Source of the DNA: Diphasiastrum complanatum
Taxonomy: Eukaryota; Streptophyta; Lycopodiopsida; Lycopodiales; Lycopodiaceae
Length of the DNA: 64,000 nt
Assembly: GCA_029204225.1 (NCBI GenBank)
Contig: CM055100.1
Location: 56,153,628-56,217,627 of the forward strand
Direction of reading: 5' to 3'
The notes under the pieces were generated by a model, which worked only from the letters and a program-made list of their open reading frames with translations, made no database searches and was not told the origin of the DNA. Each line of letters opens with the position of its first letter. The first letter of the stretch is position 1. The position numbers were made by a program, and so were the translations under genes. Of this stretch, positions 23,773-34,964 are shown in pieces.

Positions 23773-25210
23773 TGGTATCAGAGCCAAGTCAAAGAGCTTA
23801 TATGATGTGTGAAAAATGCAAAAATAAGCTTGGTAGAGGCCAAAAATCTTGTATATAGGATAGACACACATGTGTGGAGCCTGTTCCCACGTGTGAAACT
23901 AGTGTACTTTTCATGTACCATAATCATATATGTTGTACATATGATTTAATTCAAGTTCTAGTGGCTAAAATGGCCAAAAACTAGTTTTCTAGAGATATGA
24001 CACATGGCACCAATCTAATGATTGCATGAGCCAAATATTTTATATAGGTGTCACATCCCATGTGTAGAGGATAGCTCACACGTGTGGAAATAGCTGAAGT
24101 AGGCGAGTTTTTGCTTCTAGAAGATTTCCATGAAGATCTCCATATAGTAGAAAAATAAACCAAAAATGCCCAAAATGGAAAGTTTTGATCCAAGTGTCAA
24201 ATTGCATGATGGTGACAAGGCATCCTCACACGTGTGAGATTTGATGCATGATCAGTACCTCGAGCTCCAAAAGTGTATATATAGAGGCTTATTTGGCCAT
24301 AATCAATGTGAGACACCAATCTTGGTTTTGGAAGCAATTTTGGGTGATTCTCTCCATTTGTCTACATTTGTTTTGATTGTTTTGAGGTGCTATCAATGTG
24401 TACTTGATATTCAGGTTGGAGTCCGTACTCAGATAGTGTTTCACGCGTGTGAAATCAGAAAGTACACCTACCTTCAATTAATGATTGTTCTTGTTAGGAT
24501 TTTGTGTCTAGAATTGATCTAGATTGATCTTAATCTCAAGTAGATTGATAGATCAAGTAATCTAACAACCAATCCCTCTTGAGGATCATATTAGGATCCA
24601 CTCTTGATCCTTTTTGTACTTTTTGCACATGATGATCCAAATGTCTTCATTTTGGTGAAAACATTGGTGCTAGAATCATTTTGAGGGAAAGCCACCTTTA
24701 TTAATAGTTTACTTGTGAAGTTGAAGTTCAGATTAGTGTGTAAAGTTAAGATGTACTTCTCACATGTGTGAGAGGCTACTCGAGTTGTACTTTCACCAAA
24801 TCTTTGTGATTTTTCAATATTTGAGCTTCAAACAAGTTGTGAAGAGTGAAACTAGTGAATTGCTTTGTAAAAATACATTGATCTCATTATAGATTTGATG
24901 TGGAATGGTGTTAGAAGATTGTTAAACCTCCAAATCATTAAGAGTGAGTTTTGAAGCTTATGTTTTATTCCAAGAGTGAAGCTAAAATCCATTCTAAACA
25001 CCATAGGAAGGCATTGGCACTTCCAAGAGTCAAATCCAAGCTTCTAAGAATAGATTGTGTAGAATTCAATTTCCCAAGTCTTTTTCAGTTTAAGATCATA
25101 CTAGATCTTCCATCTTGAGTTTTGTGAGATTCAAGAGTGTAGCTTTGTGGCTAAATTCTGAGAAAGAGAGAAGGGAAAGCCTTTGAATTAGTACATTTGT
25201 TGTATTTGTT
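23773..25210 (+). mobile_element. copia-3 primer site and long leader
   Basis: Begins with TGGTATCAGAGC, a perfect complement of the tRNA-iMet 3' end. The ~1.4 kb leader has no long reading frame and contains repeated 10-12 bp palindromes around CACACGTGTG (for example 24076, 24227, 24441, 24760), the same motif as in the LTR at 34371 and 34391. Confidence 0.8.
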
Positions 25211-27010
25211 ACTAGTTAGAATGGGTTCAATTGGAGCCTACTTTCTTGAGGCTAGTGCTAAATTCTAGTAATTATTCAACTTGGAAAGTAAGAATGGAGT
25301 CACTTCTAGTGCTCAAGACTTGTGTGATATTGTCATTGGTGAGGAAGAAGAGCCTCAAGGAGGACAAGATCAAGTAAGGTACAAAAAGAGAGCTAGACTA
25401 GCATTACATTGCCTAAAAATGAATGTTAGTAATGAACTTCTTAAAGAAGTTTCTTCAAGTACCTCGGCCAAGGAGGCTTGAAACTCCTTAAAGAGGATTT
25501 ATGAATCCAAGAATACCTCTAGAGTGCTTATGCTAAGGAATAGAGTTCTACAAAGCATTAGAGGTAATGATGAGAGTGCTCAAGAATATGTCTATACATT
25601 TGGATTGAACTTTTGGATTCCAAAGGTAAAGTGTTTGAGTCTTTTGTAAAGTTCAAAACTCTAGTTGAGAATCAACATGAAGCTAAAGTAAAAGTATTGA
25701 GGAGTGATAACGGTGGAGAGTATATCTCCACTAGGATGATAGAGTTTTGTATATCCAATGGCATTAAAAGAGAGCTTACATGTACTTATAGTCCTCAACA
25801 AAATGGTATAGCTGAGAGAATGAATAGAACTCTTTGTGAGTGTGCAAAGGCTTCAAGGCTAGATTCATCTCTACCTAAGTCTTTTTGGGGAGAGGCTATT
25901 ATTTGTGCAACTTATTTATGTAATAGATTGCCATGTAAGCCCATTGGAGGCATAACATCTTATGAGGCTCTATTTGGTAAGAAGCCAAATCTCAAAGATC
26001 TTAGAATCTTTGGATCTACTTGCTATGTTTTTCAAGTATTAGACATAGAAAGAAGGATAATCCTACATCCATAAAAGGAATTTTTGTTGGTTATGCTGAA
26101 AATAGCAAAGGATATAGAGTTATAATCCAAGCACTAAAAAGATTTTAGTGAGTAGAGATGTTACTTTTGATGAAGGTAACTACGACAAGCTGAATGAAAG
26201 TGCTTCCAATCCATCTTATGTCAAGGATCATGCAAGATTTGAGGAGGAGCCTACATGTGATCAAGATCTTGAGGATCCACCTCAAGACCCGAGTGCTCCA
26301 AGAAGATCTACAAGAAAGAAGGCCGAGCCATCAAGACTCACATATGTTGACAAAGGGAAGATCTTCATTCACTCACCTCTTACACTTTTCTAACATCTAT
26401 GTTTGATGAGCCGAGTTGCTTTGAAGAGGCTATGGAGTCACAAGAATGGAGGGATGCCATGCAAAAGGAGTATGATGCTCTTATGGAGAATCATACATGG
26501 AAGCTTGTGGATCTTCCTCATGGAGAAAAACCACTTGAGTGCAAATGGATCTATAGATTGAAGTACAACCAAGATGGGAGCATCAACAAATACAAGGCAA
26601 GGCTAGTGGCAAAGGGGTTCTTGCAAACCAAGGGAGTAGACTTTGATGAAACTTTTGCTCTTGTTGCTAAACTAGTTTCCATAAGATTGATCATTTCTCT
26701 TGCAACTACTTTCAATTGGCCTCTATTTCAACTTGATGTGACTAATGCATTCCTCAATGGCTATTTGGAAGAGGAGCTTTTCATGAGGCAACCCGAGGGC
26801 TTCATCAAAGAAGATCAAGATGAAAAAGTGTGTTTATTGCTAAGAAGCCTTTACGGGCTTAAGCAAGCACCTAGAGCTTGGTACTCTAGGTTGAATGCTT
26901 TCTTGAAACTCTATAAGATTTGTTGTAAGTGCTTATGATCCTTCTTTATACTTAAGGTTCAATGATGGTAAAATCATCATTCTCATTTTGTACGTATATG
27001 ACATTATTTT
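25211..27010 (+). pseudogene. copia-3 gag, integrase and RT
   Basis: A gag of the UBN2 type (about 25270-25600; NYSTWKVRMESLL, KRARLALHCLKMN) contains stops and is fused by deletion to integrase (25613-26074; VLRSDNGGEYIS, YSPQQNGIAERMNRTL, FWGEAIICATYLCNRLP, LKDLRIFGSTCYVF). A linker (26148-26393) and RT (26399-27000) follow, with RT motifs WIYRLKYNQDG, KARLVAKGF, FQLDVTNAFLNG, LLRSLYGLKQAPRAWY. The catalytic YVDD reads YVYD (about 26990), so the enzyme would be inactive. Sequence breaks off at about 27010 and resumes at 33558. Confidence 0.92.
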
Positions 27011-29226
27011 TGTTTGCATATTCTGCTCTTCAGAATTTGTTGGTGTTTCTTTTGCTTATAGCTTTGTTTCTTGTTGTACCTGCTATCAACAAAAACGGTG
27101 GATTCTTTTTAAGTTTATCTTTCTTGTTTCAGAGCCCATATCAGGCATATGAGACTGATGAATGTTGTAGTATTGTCCATCCTATCAGAGGACACTCAGG
27201 TTTGTCACTCTTGCACTGAAACACGTGCATAAACAACCACAATCAGTCAAGCATGCATGCCAAAATATTCAACCATAAAATCAGCATGTAGAACCGTTGA
27301 ACAATGATTGAAATTCTACTCTACTGCTGCAAAAACGAGTTACAATCAGATCCTAACCCTACTACACTTGCAATAATTCACAGAATTGAAATAAGAAACT
27401 ATTCTAGCACCATTTTAGAAGTCCAAGAATCAAGAAACCAACCAGCCTTTGATTCTTGGACATCCCAAGAATATCAAAAACAAGATTGTAAGGGGATATG
27501 CAAGAATTACATCACAAACCTAGTCTATTTAGTTTACATGAATGTTGATTCCTACATTAATCCACAAGCAAGAAAGGAAATCTAATCCACTCAAGAAAAG
27601 TAGAAAAACTAATCCACTCTACTATCCACAACCACACACAAAGAAGGGAAGGGCAAGATCACGAATGCATCACTCAAGAAACAAGCATGATCAAGGAGCT
27701 CAATGGATGCACCAAAACTTGTGGAGGCTCTTCTCAATTCAGCATGGAGTAGGTACATTTCACAAAAGCTCCTCTTCTCAAAGAGGGAGTCTCTTAAATA
27801 AGCAAGAGTGCTCCTTAGGTGGCATCCTAGTGGCATTTTCACATTACACAAATTACAAATGGAATAATGCTCTCCACTAGAGGTCACCATCAAAAGGTGG
27901 CTCACTCTACTTTCTTTAAGAGAGGTCTACTTGCATTTATTACTTTGCCTTAAAATACTATCTGTCTTCTTAGCCTTGTTGTTATCGTCTTTGATTTTGT
28001 GACCTTGGCTGTTGATGTTGTTGATGATGTTGCTAGCAATGCGGCTACTCCAATGGATGTCTGCATATCCACTCTCCCCACCTCCAAAAAAATAAAAAAA
28101 TTGTTGGTGGGGATGTTGTTGTTGGTAACTGTTCGTGCTCCATATTGGATCGACATGTGGAACATGTAGTTGAAACACGTTGAACATGCGACTGGACTAA
28201 AGATTGAACACATTTTAACTAAATTTGTTTCGATATTGTTGTAGTTGACTTGAAGATTAATATGACAATGAGATACAGGAATCAACTCTGATGTGATATG
28301 TATTTTGCAAATTGTCAGTATGCTCAAAGATTGCAAACTATGTGCAAGGTGATCTAAAGATGGATAGATGAATGAAAATGTGTTCTTGATATGCTCTACG
28401 GAAGACTCTCGTGCAGTAGCTATTTCTCATGCATAAATCAATCACACACTAGGAATGAAGAGGTGCAAGGAAATAAATGAACTATACAGAGAGTGAGAAC
28501 TGTATAACACTTGTCGAACAAAATTTGCATTCATCAACATTGTTTATTCACCTTGACAATTGCAATATGCCATTTGTTTGTAGAGTAATGAGACTTACTC
28601 TGATATGCCCTTGTCAAAACAAGACAGGGTTGGTGACACTGAATCTACCAACGTTGATAGCAGATCTTGTAAAATATAGCTTGAGATGCAGTTATGGTTG
28701 AGGTACTACGTCCTGAGTACCTCTCCAAGCAAGAGATTCATAACCAAATCTCTATCTAGATTTTTGATTCCTAGATTTATTGTGTATTGGCACATTCGAA
28801 ATCTTATCAGCATGTGGAAAGACAAATAGATTTGAGGTTGCAGAAGGGGAGAAAAACTGTCAATTCCCTGTGGAGGTTGCTCTTGGTTGGACATCATAGC
28901 AGATAATGGAAAATCGGTTTCACTTTCTCCCTACAAGGACTCATTTCATATTAGTGTCTTTTTGCATTATGGAGTTGGTGAATTGCATGGCAATGTAGAA
29001 GTTTGCAAGAAACTTCTCAAGTGAGCAGCAGGTTGAGTGGTTGGGTGCTATGGTGCTCGTGTTGTATTGTTAGAGGATCCTAATGTGATTCATAACAGAT
29101 GTGTAGGGCAGGTAGGATCTTGTTGGGTTATTTTGGGAAGTCTTTGAAACTGTGTTTCATGACACAATCGAGACACTCGGCGTGGTACTTGGTCTTGATT
29201 GGACAATCAACCATGAAGTGGCCAGT
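27011..29226. other. unassigned inserted sequence
   Basis: Interrupts copia-3 RT. No domain was recognised. A pyrimidine run followed by CAG near 27130 resembles a splice acceptor and 27600-27905 is open on both strands for ~100 codons, but neither looks clearly coding. On the minus strand at 28706-28897 a short Gln/Pro-rich frame (SNQEQPPQG) could be the N-terminus of the gag-like fragment that follows. Confidence 0.35.
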
Positions 29227-29484
29227 TTAACCACAGATGAAACATCTGTTGTTCAATGGCCCTTGTATAACAACATAGCCATCTTGTATGGCTAATGGTT
29301 CTGGATTTCTAGGTGGATATTCAAGATAAGTCAAGGAATGTCCAGAATGTGATGGTTGTTCTTCATATTGTTGGATTGTATGGGCATGGATAGGCTGATA
29401 TGAAGGACAAGCATCAGCAGGATGCGTAGCCCGATAATGTGGGCACCATATGGGTTTGCGTCTATAAGGTACCTGTGCAGGGTT
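29180..29484 (-). pseudogene. gag-like fragment with CCHC zinc knuckle
   Basis: The minus strand encodes PYRRKPIWCPHYRATHPADA..., a tyrosine/proline-rich spacer, and CFICG*TGHFMVDC, which has the exact Cys-X2-Cys-X4-His-X4-Cys spacing of a retroelement zinc knuckle with a stop inside. It is cut at 29485 by the chromovirus LTR. It may belong to the 27011-29226 block. Gypsy gag is the most likely source. Confidence 0.55.
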
Positions 29485-29907
29485 TGTATAAGGGAAGCTC
29501 CTTAGACCTTGCTTACAAATCACAACACAATGATAACTCACTATGGAGAAACCACCCAACCAAGTAAAAGCATCCAATCAAACTCAAGAAGCCTCAACCC
29601 CAAGCCAAGGAACAAGAAGCATGAATGTACAGTGAGAGCCTGCTGGCAATGAGTCCACAACCATAATATAGAGTCCTAAGCATGGACCAACTATTCATAG
29701 AATTGCTATTGATAGCTCTACACATGCATACATTGTCTCATACCTTGTCTAAACACCATTTAGTGTGTTTTGGGCCTCACAAGGATATTAGTTACTTTCA
29801 GGTCACGTCTAGTATGATGTGGCATAACTAATAGCTTGTTTCACTGGAGTACCGTGTATCCAAGACTAGGAGTATATTGTATCCTATGTACTAGTCATGG
29901 ACATAAC
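29485..29907 (-). repeat. chromovirus family 6 3' LTR
   Basis: 423 bp, matching 33201-33557 (minus) and 6988-7480 (plus) over blocks such as TAGTTGGTCCATGCTTAGGA. It lacks an internal ~100-150 bp present in the other copies. Confidence 0.85.
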
Positions 29908-29943
29908 ATTCTTCCCTCCTTAAACTGTTTCTATCCTTAGAAA

Positions 29944-30530
29944 CTAAAATTCGGAAAATTCTTCTCTATGTTTATCAACTCTCTCCCACAAATCATCATC
30001 CTCAGTACGACCCTTCCACCGAATTAAGCAATCAGAGATAGAACGATTTCTCAATTGTTTATCTCTGGTTCTTAGCACTTTCTCAAGTTCCAAGGGTACA
30101 CTAAGCGATAAATCTTCCAAGTGGGATAAATCCTCATCCGATCCAACTGTATCACCATCATGTAAACTTAGTTTCAAACGACTTACATGAAATACTGGGT
30201 GTGCAAACGATTTTCCTTGAAGATCGAGTTCATATGCCAAAGAACCAATTCTACGTACAATTCTGAAAGGTCCACAATAACGGGTAGACAACTTATAATG
30301 CTTCCATGTACGTAACGTCTTAGAATCTTTTGGAATCCTAAGATATTACCTGTCATCAACTTTAAAATCTCTTGGAGATCTCTTAAGATTGGTATAGTGT
30401 TTAGCTCTATCCTGAGCACTTCGGATACTATCCTTAGCCACTTGCAACATTTCTTGCATATCATGCAAAAAATCAGCAACCTTCTGGATCTTAACAGACT
30501 TCGTCCTGGGATCTCAATCATGTGAGCAGA
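29944..30530 (-). pseudogene. chromovirus integrase C-terminus and chromodomain
   Basis: The minus strand encodes RSAQDRAKHY..., STRYCGPFRIVRRIGSLAYELDL, FAHPVFHVSRLK and a chromodomain-like end (VLRTRDKQLRN, CLIRWKGRTEDDDLWE) that keeps the W-K-G and W-E signature positions. In chromoviruses this domain steers integration toward particular chromatin. One frameshift separates the two halves near 30290. No DDE core remains upstream. Confidence 0.88.
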
Positions 30531-30542
30531 CACTTTCTTCCT

Positions 30543-31560
30543 TTATGGATAAAAATTCATCATATGTCCAGGCTTCTTATAGACAAAACATAAGTTATCT
30601 TTCTTAGCCTTTTCCCGGGGCATAGATTTCTTAAATCTCTTTCTTTTTGGCTTCCTGGGTTCTAATGCTGCTTGATCTAATTCGTCAAAATATTTTGCTT
30701 GGTCTAGACCATTTTTCTTACCCTTCTTGGTTCTCAAAGTGGTTGGAAATTGCGCAACCGCTCCTGGATGCCACCATTGTCGAATCATATGCTTTCGCAA
30801 TCCGAAACGCATCCTCGAGGCTTTGAAGTACATTTCGCCTGCATTCATTATGATAGTCAGTTGACAAACCTAGGCCAAAGTGCCAAAGTGCCAACTTCTC
30901 ATCGAATGATGGAACCCTATTCCATAGGTCCATGAATTCCTGGATACAAGAGTCTAAACTCTTGGTACCCATCCTGCAGTTCACGAACTTCAGGTAGTAG
31001 TCCATGTCATCAGCAACTACAAAAACCTTCTTGAAAACTTTGGCAAATGCATCCCAAGTAGTTGGCTTCACCGGTAAATCTCGCCACCACGATGATGCTT
31101 TGTCGCTTAAGAACAGCACGACACTTTCAATTTTCTTTTCATCAGGAACATCGTGCAGATTGAAGTAACTACTTCACTTGTCTAGCCAGTCCTCGACGAC
31201 CTAAGGTTTCTTCTCCTTCTTCTCTCCTGCATAAACCTCCGGTTGAAAACCGAGATTGGGCGAAGACATCAATTTGACTTGATTCAACAGAACCTCCATT
31301 TGCTGATCTCTCATTAGATTTCGATTATTCATATCATTAAGTGTCGTCTCAACTGTTGACAAATCACAATATAAGATGGCGCACTTGGATTCGCAACTTG
31401 ATTTGAAGTTTCTTCGGCCATCTCGATATATCTATCCTGGAGATTACTAAATTTAATTAATATCATATTACTCATAGTGAAGTACAGTTGACCAAAACCG
31501 ACTGAAATTGATTCCAGCATGGTCAGGTCACTATTTTTAGTCAATTTCATAGATACTACA
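30543..31560 (-). pseudogene. chromovirus gag with degenerate zinc knuckle
   Basis: The minus strand encodes Retrotrans_gag (30718-31119; SDKASSWWRDL, WDAFAKVFKKVF, LDSCIQEFMDLWNRV), an upstream N-terminal part (31329-31550) and a basic tail ending CFVYKKPGHMMNFYP (30543-30600), where two of the zinc ligands are lost. Frameshifts lie near 30850 and 31140-31330. It joins the integrase C-terminus after a large pol deletion. Confidence 0.85.
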
Positions 31561-33188
31561 AGAAACTAGAAAAAACTAAAAATTTTGAGTTTTCGACTTT
31601 TTAATTTATATATATTTTTTATAAAAATTTTACGTTTTCTAAAAATTCGTAAAAAACCATAGTTAGTTATTAAGCAATCGAAATCGAAAATTCGATTCAT
31701 TGTTACTTTAATGTCCAACAGACATGCAAGACATGCGACATTAAACTGATTTCTTACAATTACAAAATTTTTACGTAAAATTGAGTTCTACGGAAATTGT
31801 CAACTAAAAAACCCAATTTTGTATCTAACAGCCAGAGTACATGCGCATAACCACTCAAAACAAATCTAAACTACTCATGCATGTTAGAATCACTCTCAGA
31901 ATCAACATGCAGACATTTCATGCAAGTACTTTACCTTAAAGATAGGAAATTGACATGCATGCAATCAGAACAATTGGAAATTTTACCAATTTTGCTCACA
32001 AAATTGCAAAACTTGAGATGATCATATCTTTGGCTACAGGACACCAAATTGGGTGCTGTAAAGCTCAGTACAGAGGGAGACCTAGTGAACAAGACACTTG
32101 CTATGTAAGCCTACCACCTAGGATTCACACGTGTGAGTTCAGAACAACCAAAAAGCTTGTAGGAGGGCGCACTTTTTCTAGGCCAATCTGTCTAAAAACT
32201 TGCAAACACTCAACCAAGCTTAAAAGTGATGATCCAAACAGTCTTAAATGGTTAATAAGAGTTTCATGAAGCCTTCATACAGATCCTATGAAGCAGCATG
32301 GGCGGAGAACCATGAATTCTTGATTTCTAGAAGTCAAATTTGCTACCAACTTGATGGAATTGAAACATAAGTATCTACCCATCAATTTACAAGTCTGATA
32401 GTTGGCTGGGAAGGTAAAAAGAAATACAAATCATGGTGTAAAAAATCCAGAATGTTCCCTTTAAGGAGCTAGAGAAATCCACCCCCCAAAAATCACCAAA
32501 ATTGGTCAATTTTTGACACTTTTTGACTTCCTACAAATTCAATTGCTGGAATTCTTGGCTCTAACTTCTAGGACAGCTTAAAAAGACTATGATTCATCTT
32601 TATTTAGCTTCAATTGATGCTCAACAACCTCCTACCATCCAATTTCATGAAAAAAAAAAGAAGCAAAAATCATGAATTTTAGCCCTTTTTTGGTTTTTTC
32701 ACCATGTCCAATTGGAATTTAATGGCAAGAACGTTTTTCTAACCCAAATGCAAACCAAAATACAGAGTTATAACCAACCAATTGATTTGAACTTGCTGGA
32801 TTTTGAATTCTACCATCAATTTTGTGCCAAAATCATGGAAAACAAGCCAAAATTGGCCACAAAAGAGCCTAGAATCCAAATACATGGGAAGATCCAACAT
32901 GCAACCTGAATTTCAACTATTTCAAAGTGAATTAACTTGCTGGAAATTTCAGATCCATAACTAGTTTTGAGCTACACATGCTAAAACTCCAAAAAAGACA
33001 CCAAAATTGATTTCCTAGCACAATTCTCCATAAAGCACAATGAAATTTGAGAGAGATATGGATCATGCAAATTGAAATTGGGAAGATCCACCAACTTGCA
33101 ACCTTGCTCCACTCCTTGGATGAGAATACTAGTTGAATACCACCAAGCTCCAATGAAAAGCACCACCTCTCCAAACTTGTAAGCCTTC
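31561..33188 (-). other. chromovirus family 6 leader
   Basis: About 1.6 kb of AT-rich leader between the primer site and gag on the minus strand. The segment 33000-33180 is homologous to 7490-7620 (plus) in the sibling copy. A TCACACGTGTGA palindrome occurs at 32125-32136, as in the copia-3 LTRs. No coding sequence was recognised. Confidence 0.6.
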
Positions 33189-33200
33189 CTCTGATACCAC

Positions 33201-33557
33201 TATAGGAAACCCCTTAGATCCTGCTTACAAATCACAACACAATGATAACTCACTATGGAGAAACCACCCAACCAAGTAGAAGCATCCAATCCTATTCTAG
33301 AAGCCTCACCCCCATGCCAAAGAACAAGAAGCATGATTGTAGAGTGAGATCCTGGCAATGAATCCACAACCATAATGAGGAGTAGGACGAGTTTGGACCC
33401 AATATATAGAGCCAAAAGCATCCTGGGCACATAGCCATGCATAGCCCTAAGTTTCCTATACATAGATTCACCTAGAATAGAGTCCTAAGCATGGACCAAC
33501 TATTCATAGAATTGTTATTGATAACTCTACACATGCATACACTACTATCTCATACCT
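33201..33557 (-). repeat. chromovirus family 6 5' LTR, truncated
   Basis: Shares blocks CTTACAAATCACAACACAATG and ATAGAATTG with 29485-29907, and is followed on the minus strand by GTGGTATCAGAGG, a tRNA-iMet type primer site. It ends at CTCATACCTTGT, where the copia-3 RNase H frame starts. Confidence 0.8.
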
Positions 33558-34313
33558 TGTTAGGAATAGAAGTATCAAGAAGCAAAGATTTGAGTTTCAT
33601 TTGTCAATCCAAATATGCTTCTTCTATTTTAGAAAAGTTTGAAAGATTGTAAAGGAGTAGAAACTCCTATGGAGCAAAATGTGATAGTTTCTAATAGTGA
33701 TGGTGAAGCATCCTTTGAGGACATCACACTATATAGAAGACTTGTAGGCTCCTTAATCTATCTTACTATAACTAGGCCTGATCTAAGTTATAATGTAGGT
33801 AAACTAAGCCAATCTATGCAAAATCCATTGGTTTGTGATTAGAAAAATAAAAAAGAGTGTTGAGGTATATCTCGGCCACCAAGAGCTTTGGGATTTTGTA
33901 TCAAGGATCTAATCTTGCTTTGAGGGCATATTCGAATGCTGATTTTGCAAGTGATAAAGTGGATAGGAGGTCCACAAGTGCTTGTGCTACCTTTCTTTGC
34001 AATGGCATAGTGTCTTGGCTTTCCAAAAAGCAAGACACAATTTCTCTATCTTCAACCGGTCGGAATACAAGGCACAAACATCAACAACCAAGGAGATCTT
34101 ATGGTTGAAGAGGCTTTTGGTGGAGTTGCAAGTCATGGAGGCCAAGGAGCAGCCAATTATATATTGTCAAGCAAAGGAGATCAAGCTACATCGTGTATCT
34201 TATTCAGATTGCCTTGCTGATCTACTTGCCAAAGCCCTGCCAAATGCTTCATTTATCAAGTTAAGATCAGCTTTAGGAGTTGTAGATAGATGTATCATGT
34301 AAAAATTGAGGAG
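33558..34313 (+). pseudogene. copia-3 RT C-terminus and RNase H
   Basis: Resumes copia-3 pol after the nested insertion. GIEVSRSKDLSF, KGVETPMEQN, YRRLVGSLIYLTITRPDLSYNVG, ILYQGSNLALRAYSNADFA and ADLLAKALPNASF are the standard order of copia RT end and RNase H. Frameshifts lie at about 33840 and 34060. A purine tract (AAAAATTGAGGAG, 34301-34313) precedes the 3' LTR. Confidence 0.9.
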
Positions 34314-34959
34314 TTAGAATTTAGCAATTTTCACATGGTTTTTGCAATGTATTTGACATCTATGTGGATCCACACGTGTGAGGACCTGTCCACACGTGTG
34401 AAATGACACTTGTAATATTCAGATCCATTTTATTTAGCTTTTATTTGAGTCAAATATGAAATTTCCTAAATTATAGGAGTTAGGTCCTAGATTATAGGAA
34501 TCTAGAAGGTCAACACAAACCACCAATGGATGATGTGGCAAATGAGATAGATCTTATCCAAAGTGGATTTGGATGAGTACAATGAGCTGTCCCACACATG
34601 CTAGATGCATCTTAGAGAGAGGTTATGGTGATTGTGTACTTGATCCATGATGGATCCATTGTGAAGCTATGATGAGAAACATTGGGTTGTGTAGCAATCT
34701 TGTGATTTTCATGTGGATGCATGCTAAGTATTTTATAAGTAAACTAATTCTCTGTAATTAGGTTGTACAATAGCAGTACTTCACACATGTGAAGCCGTGG
34801 ATCATCATTTCTTGATTGTTCTTGCTTGGAATCACAAAAATTGTCGACTAGAAGCTAGAATTGGAAGCTAGTTTTGATGTAGATCAAGATCCCAAGCTAC
34901 CAATCACTCTTTGTATTCATTTGTAGATCAAATTTAGTCCAAAACTCTGAAACTTGACA
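34314..34959 (+). repeat. copia-3 3' LTR
   Basis: Starts TTAGAATTTAGC (the TG has been lost; the 5' copy reads TGTTAGAATTTAGC) and ends AACTTGACA, followed by the AGATG target duplication. It contains two perfect CACACGTGTG palindromes at 34371-34380 and 34391-34400. Confidence 0.9.
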
Positions 34960-34964
34960 AGATG
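34960..34964 (+). other. target-site duplication of copia-3
   Basis: AGATG immediately after the CA terminus of the 3' LTR. Its partner is at 12144-12148 in inverse orientation. Confidence 0.85.

Larger units (their letters stand above)
29485..33557 (-). mobile_element. chromovirus family 6 element, internally deleted
   Basis: The 3' LTR is 29485-29907 (plus-strand ends TGTATAAGG and CATAACA), with a purine tract (AAGGAGGGAAGAA, 29908-29920) beside it. The partial 5' LTR is 33201-33557, next to a tRNA-iMet primer site (33189-33200, GTGGTATCAGAGG). Coding remnants on the minus strand are gag and an integrase C-terminus with chromodomain. Protease, RT, RNase H and the integrase core are absent. 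The 5' LTR is truncated where copia-3 RNase H sequence resumes. A sibling lies at 6988-9067. Confidence 0.85.

Noticed and set aside
27600-27905. Small gene on either strand
   Set aside because: Both strands are open over the same stretch, with no recognisable domain and no splice or start context.
1-34964. CRISPR array or defence island
   Set aside because: The repeats are LTRs, minisatellites and gypsy leader words. There are no regular direct repeats with unique spacers and no cas-like genes; the DNA is plant nuclear.
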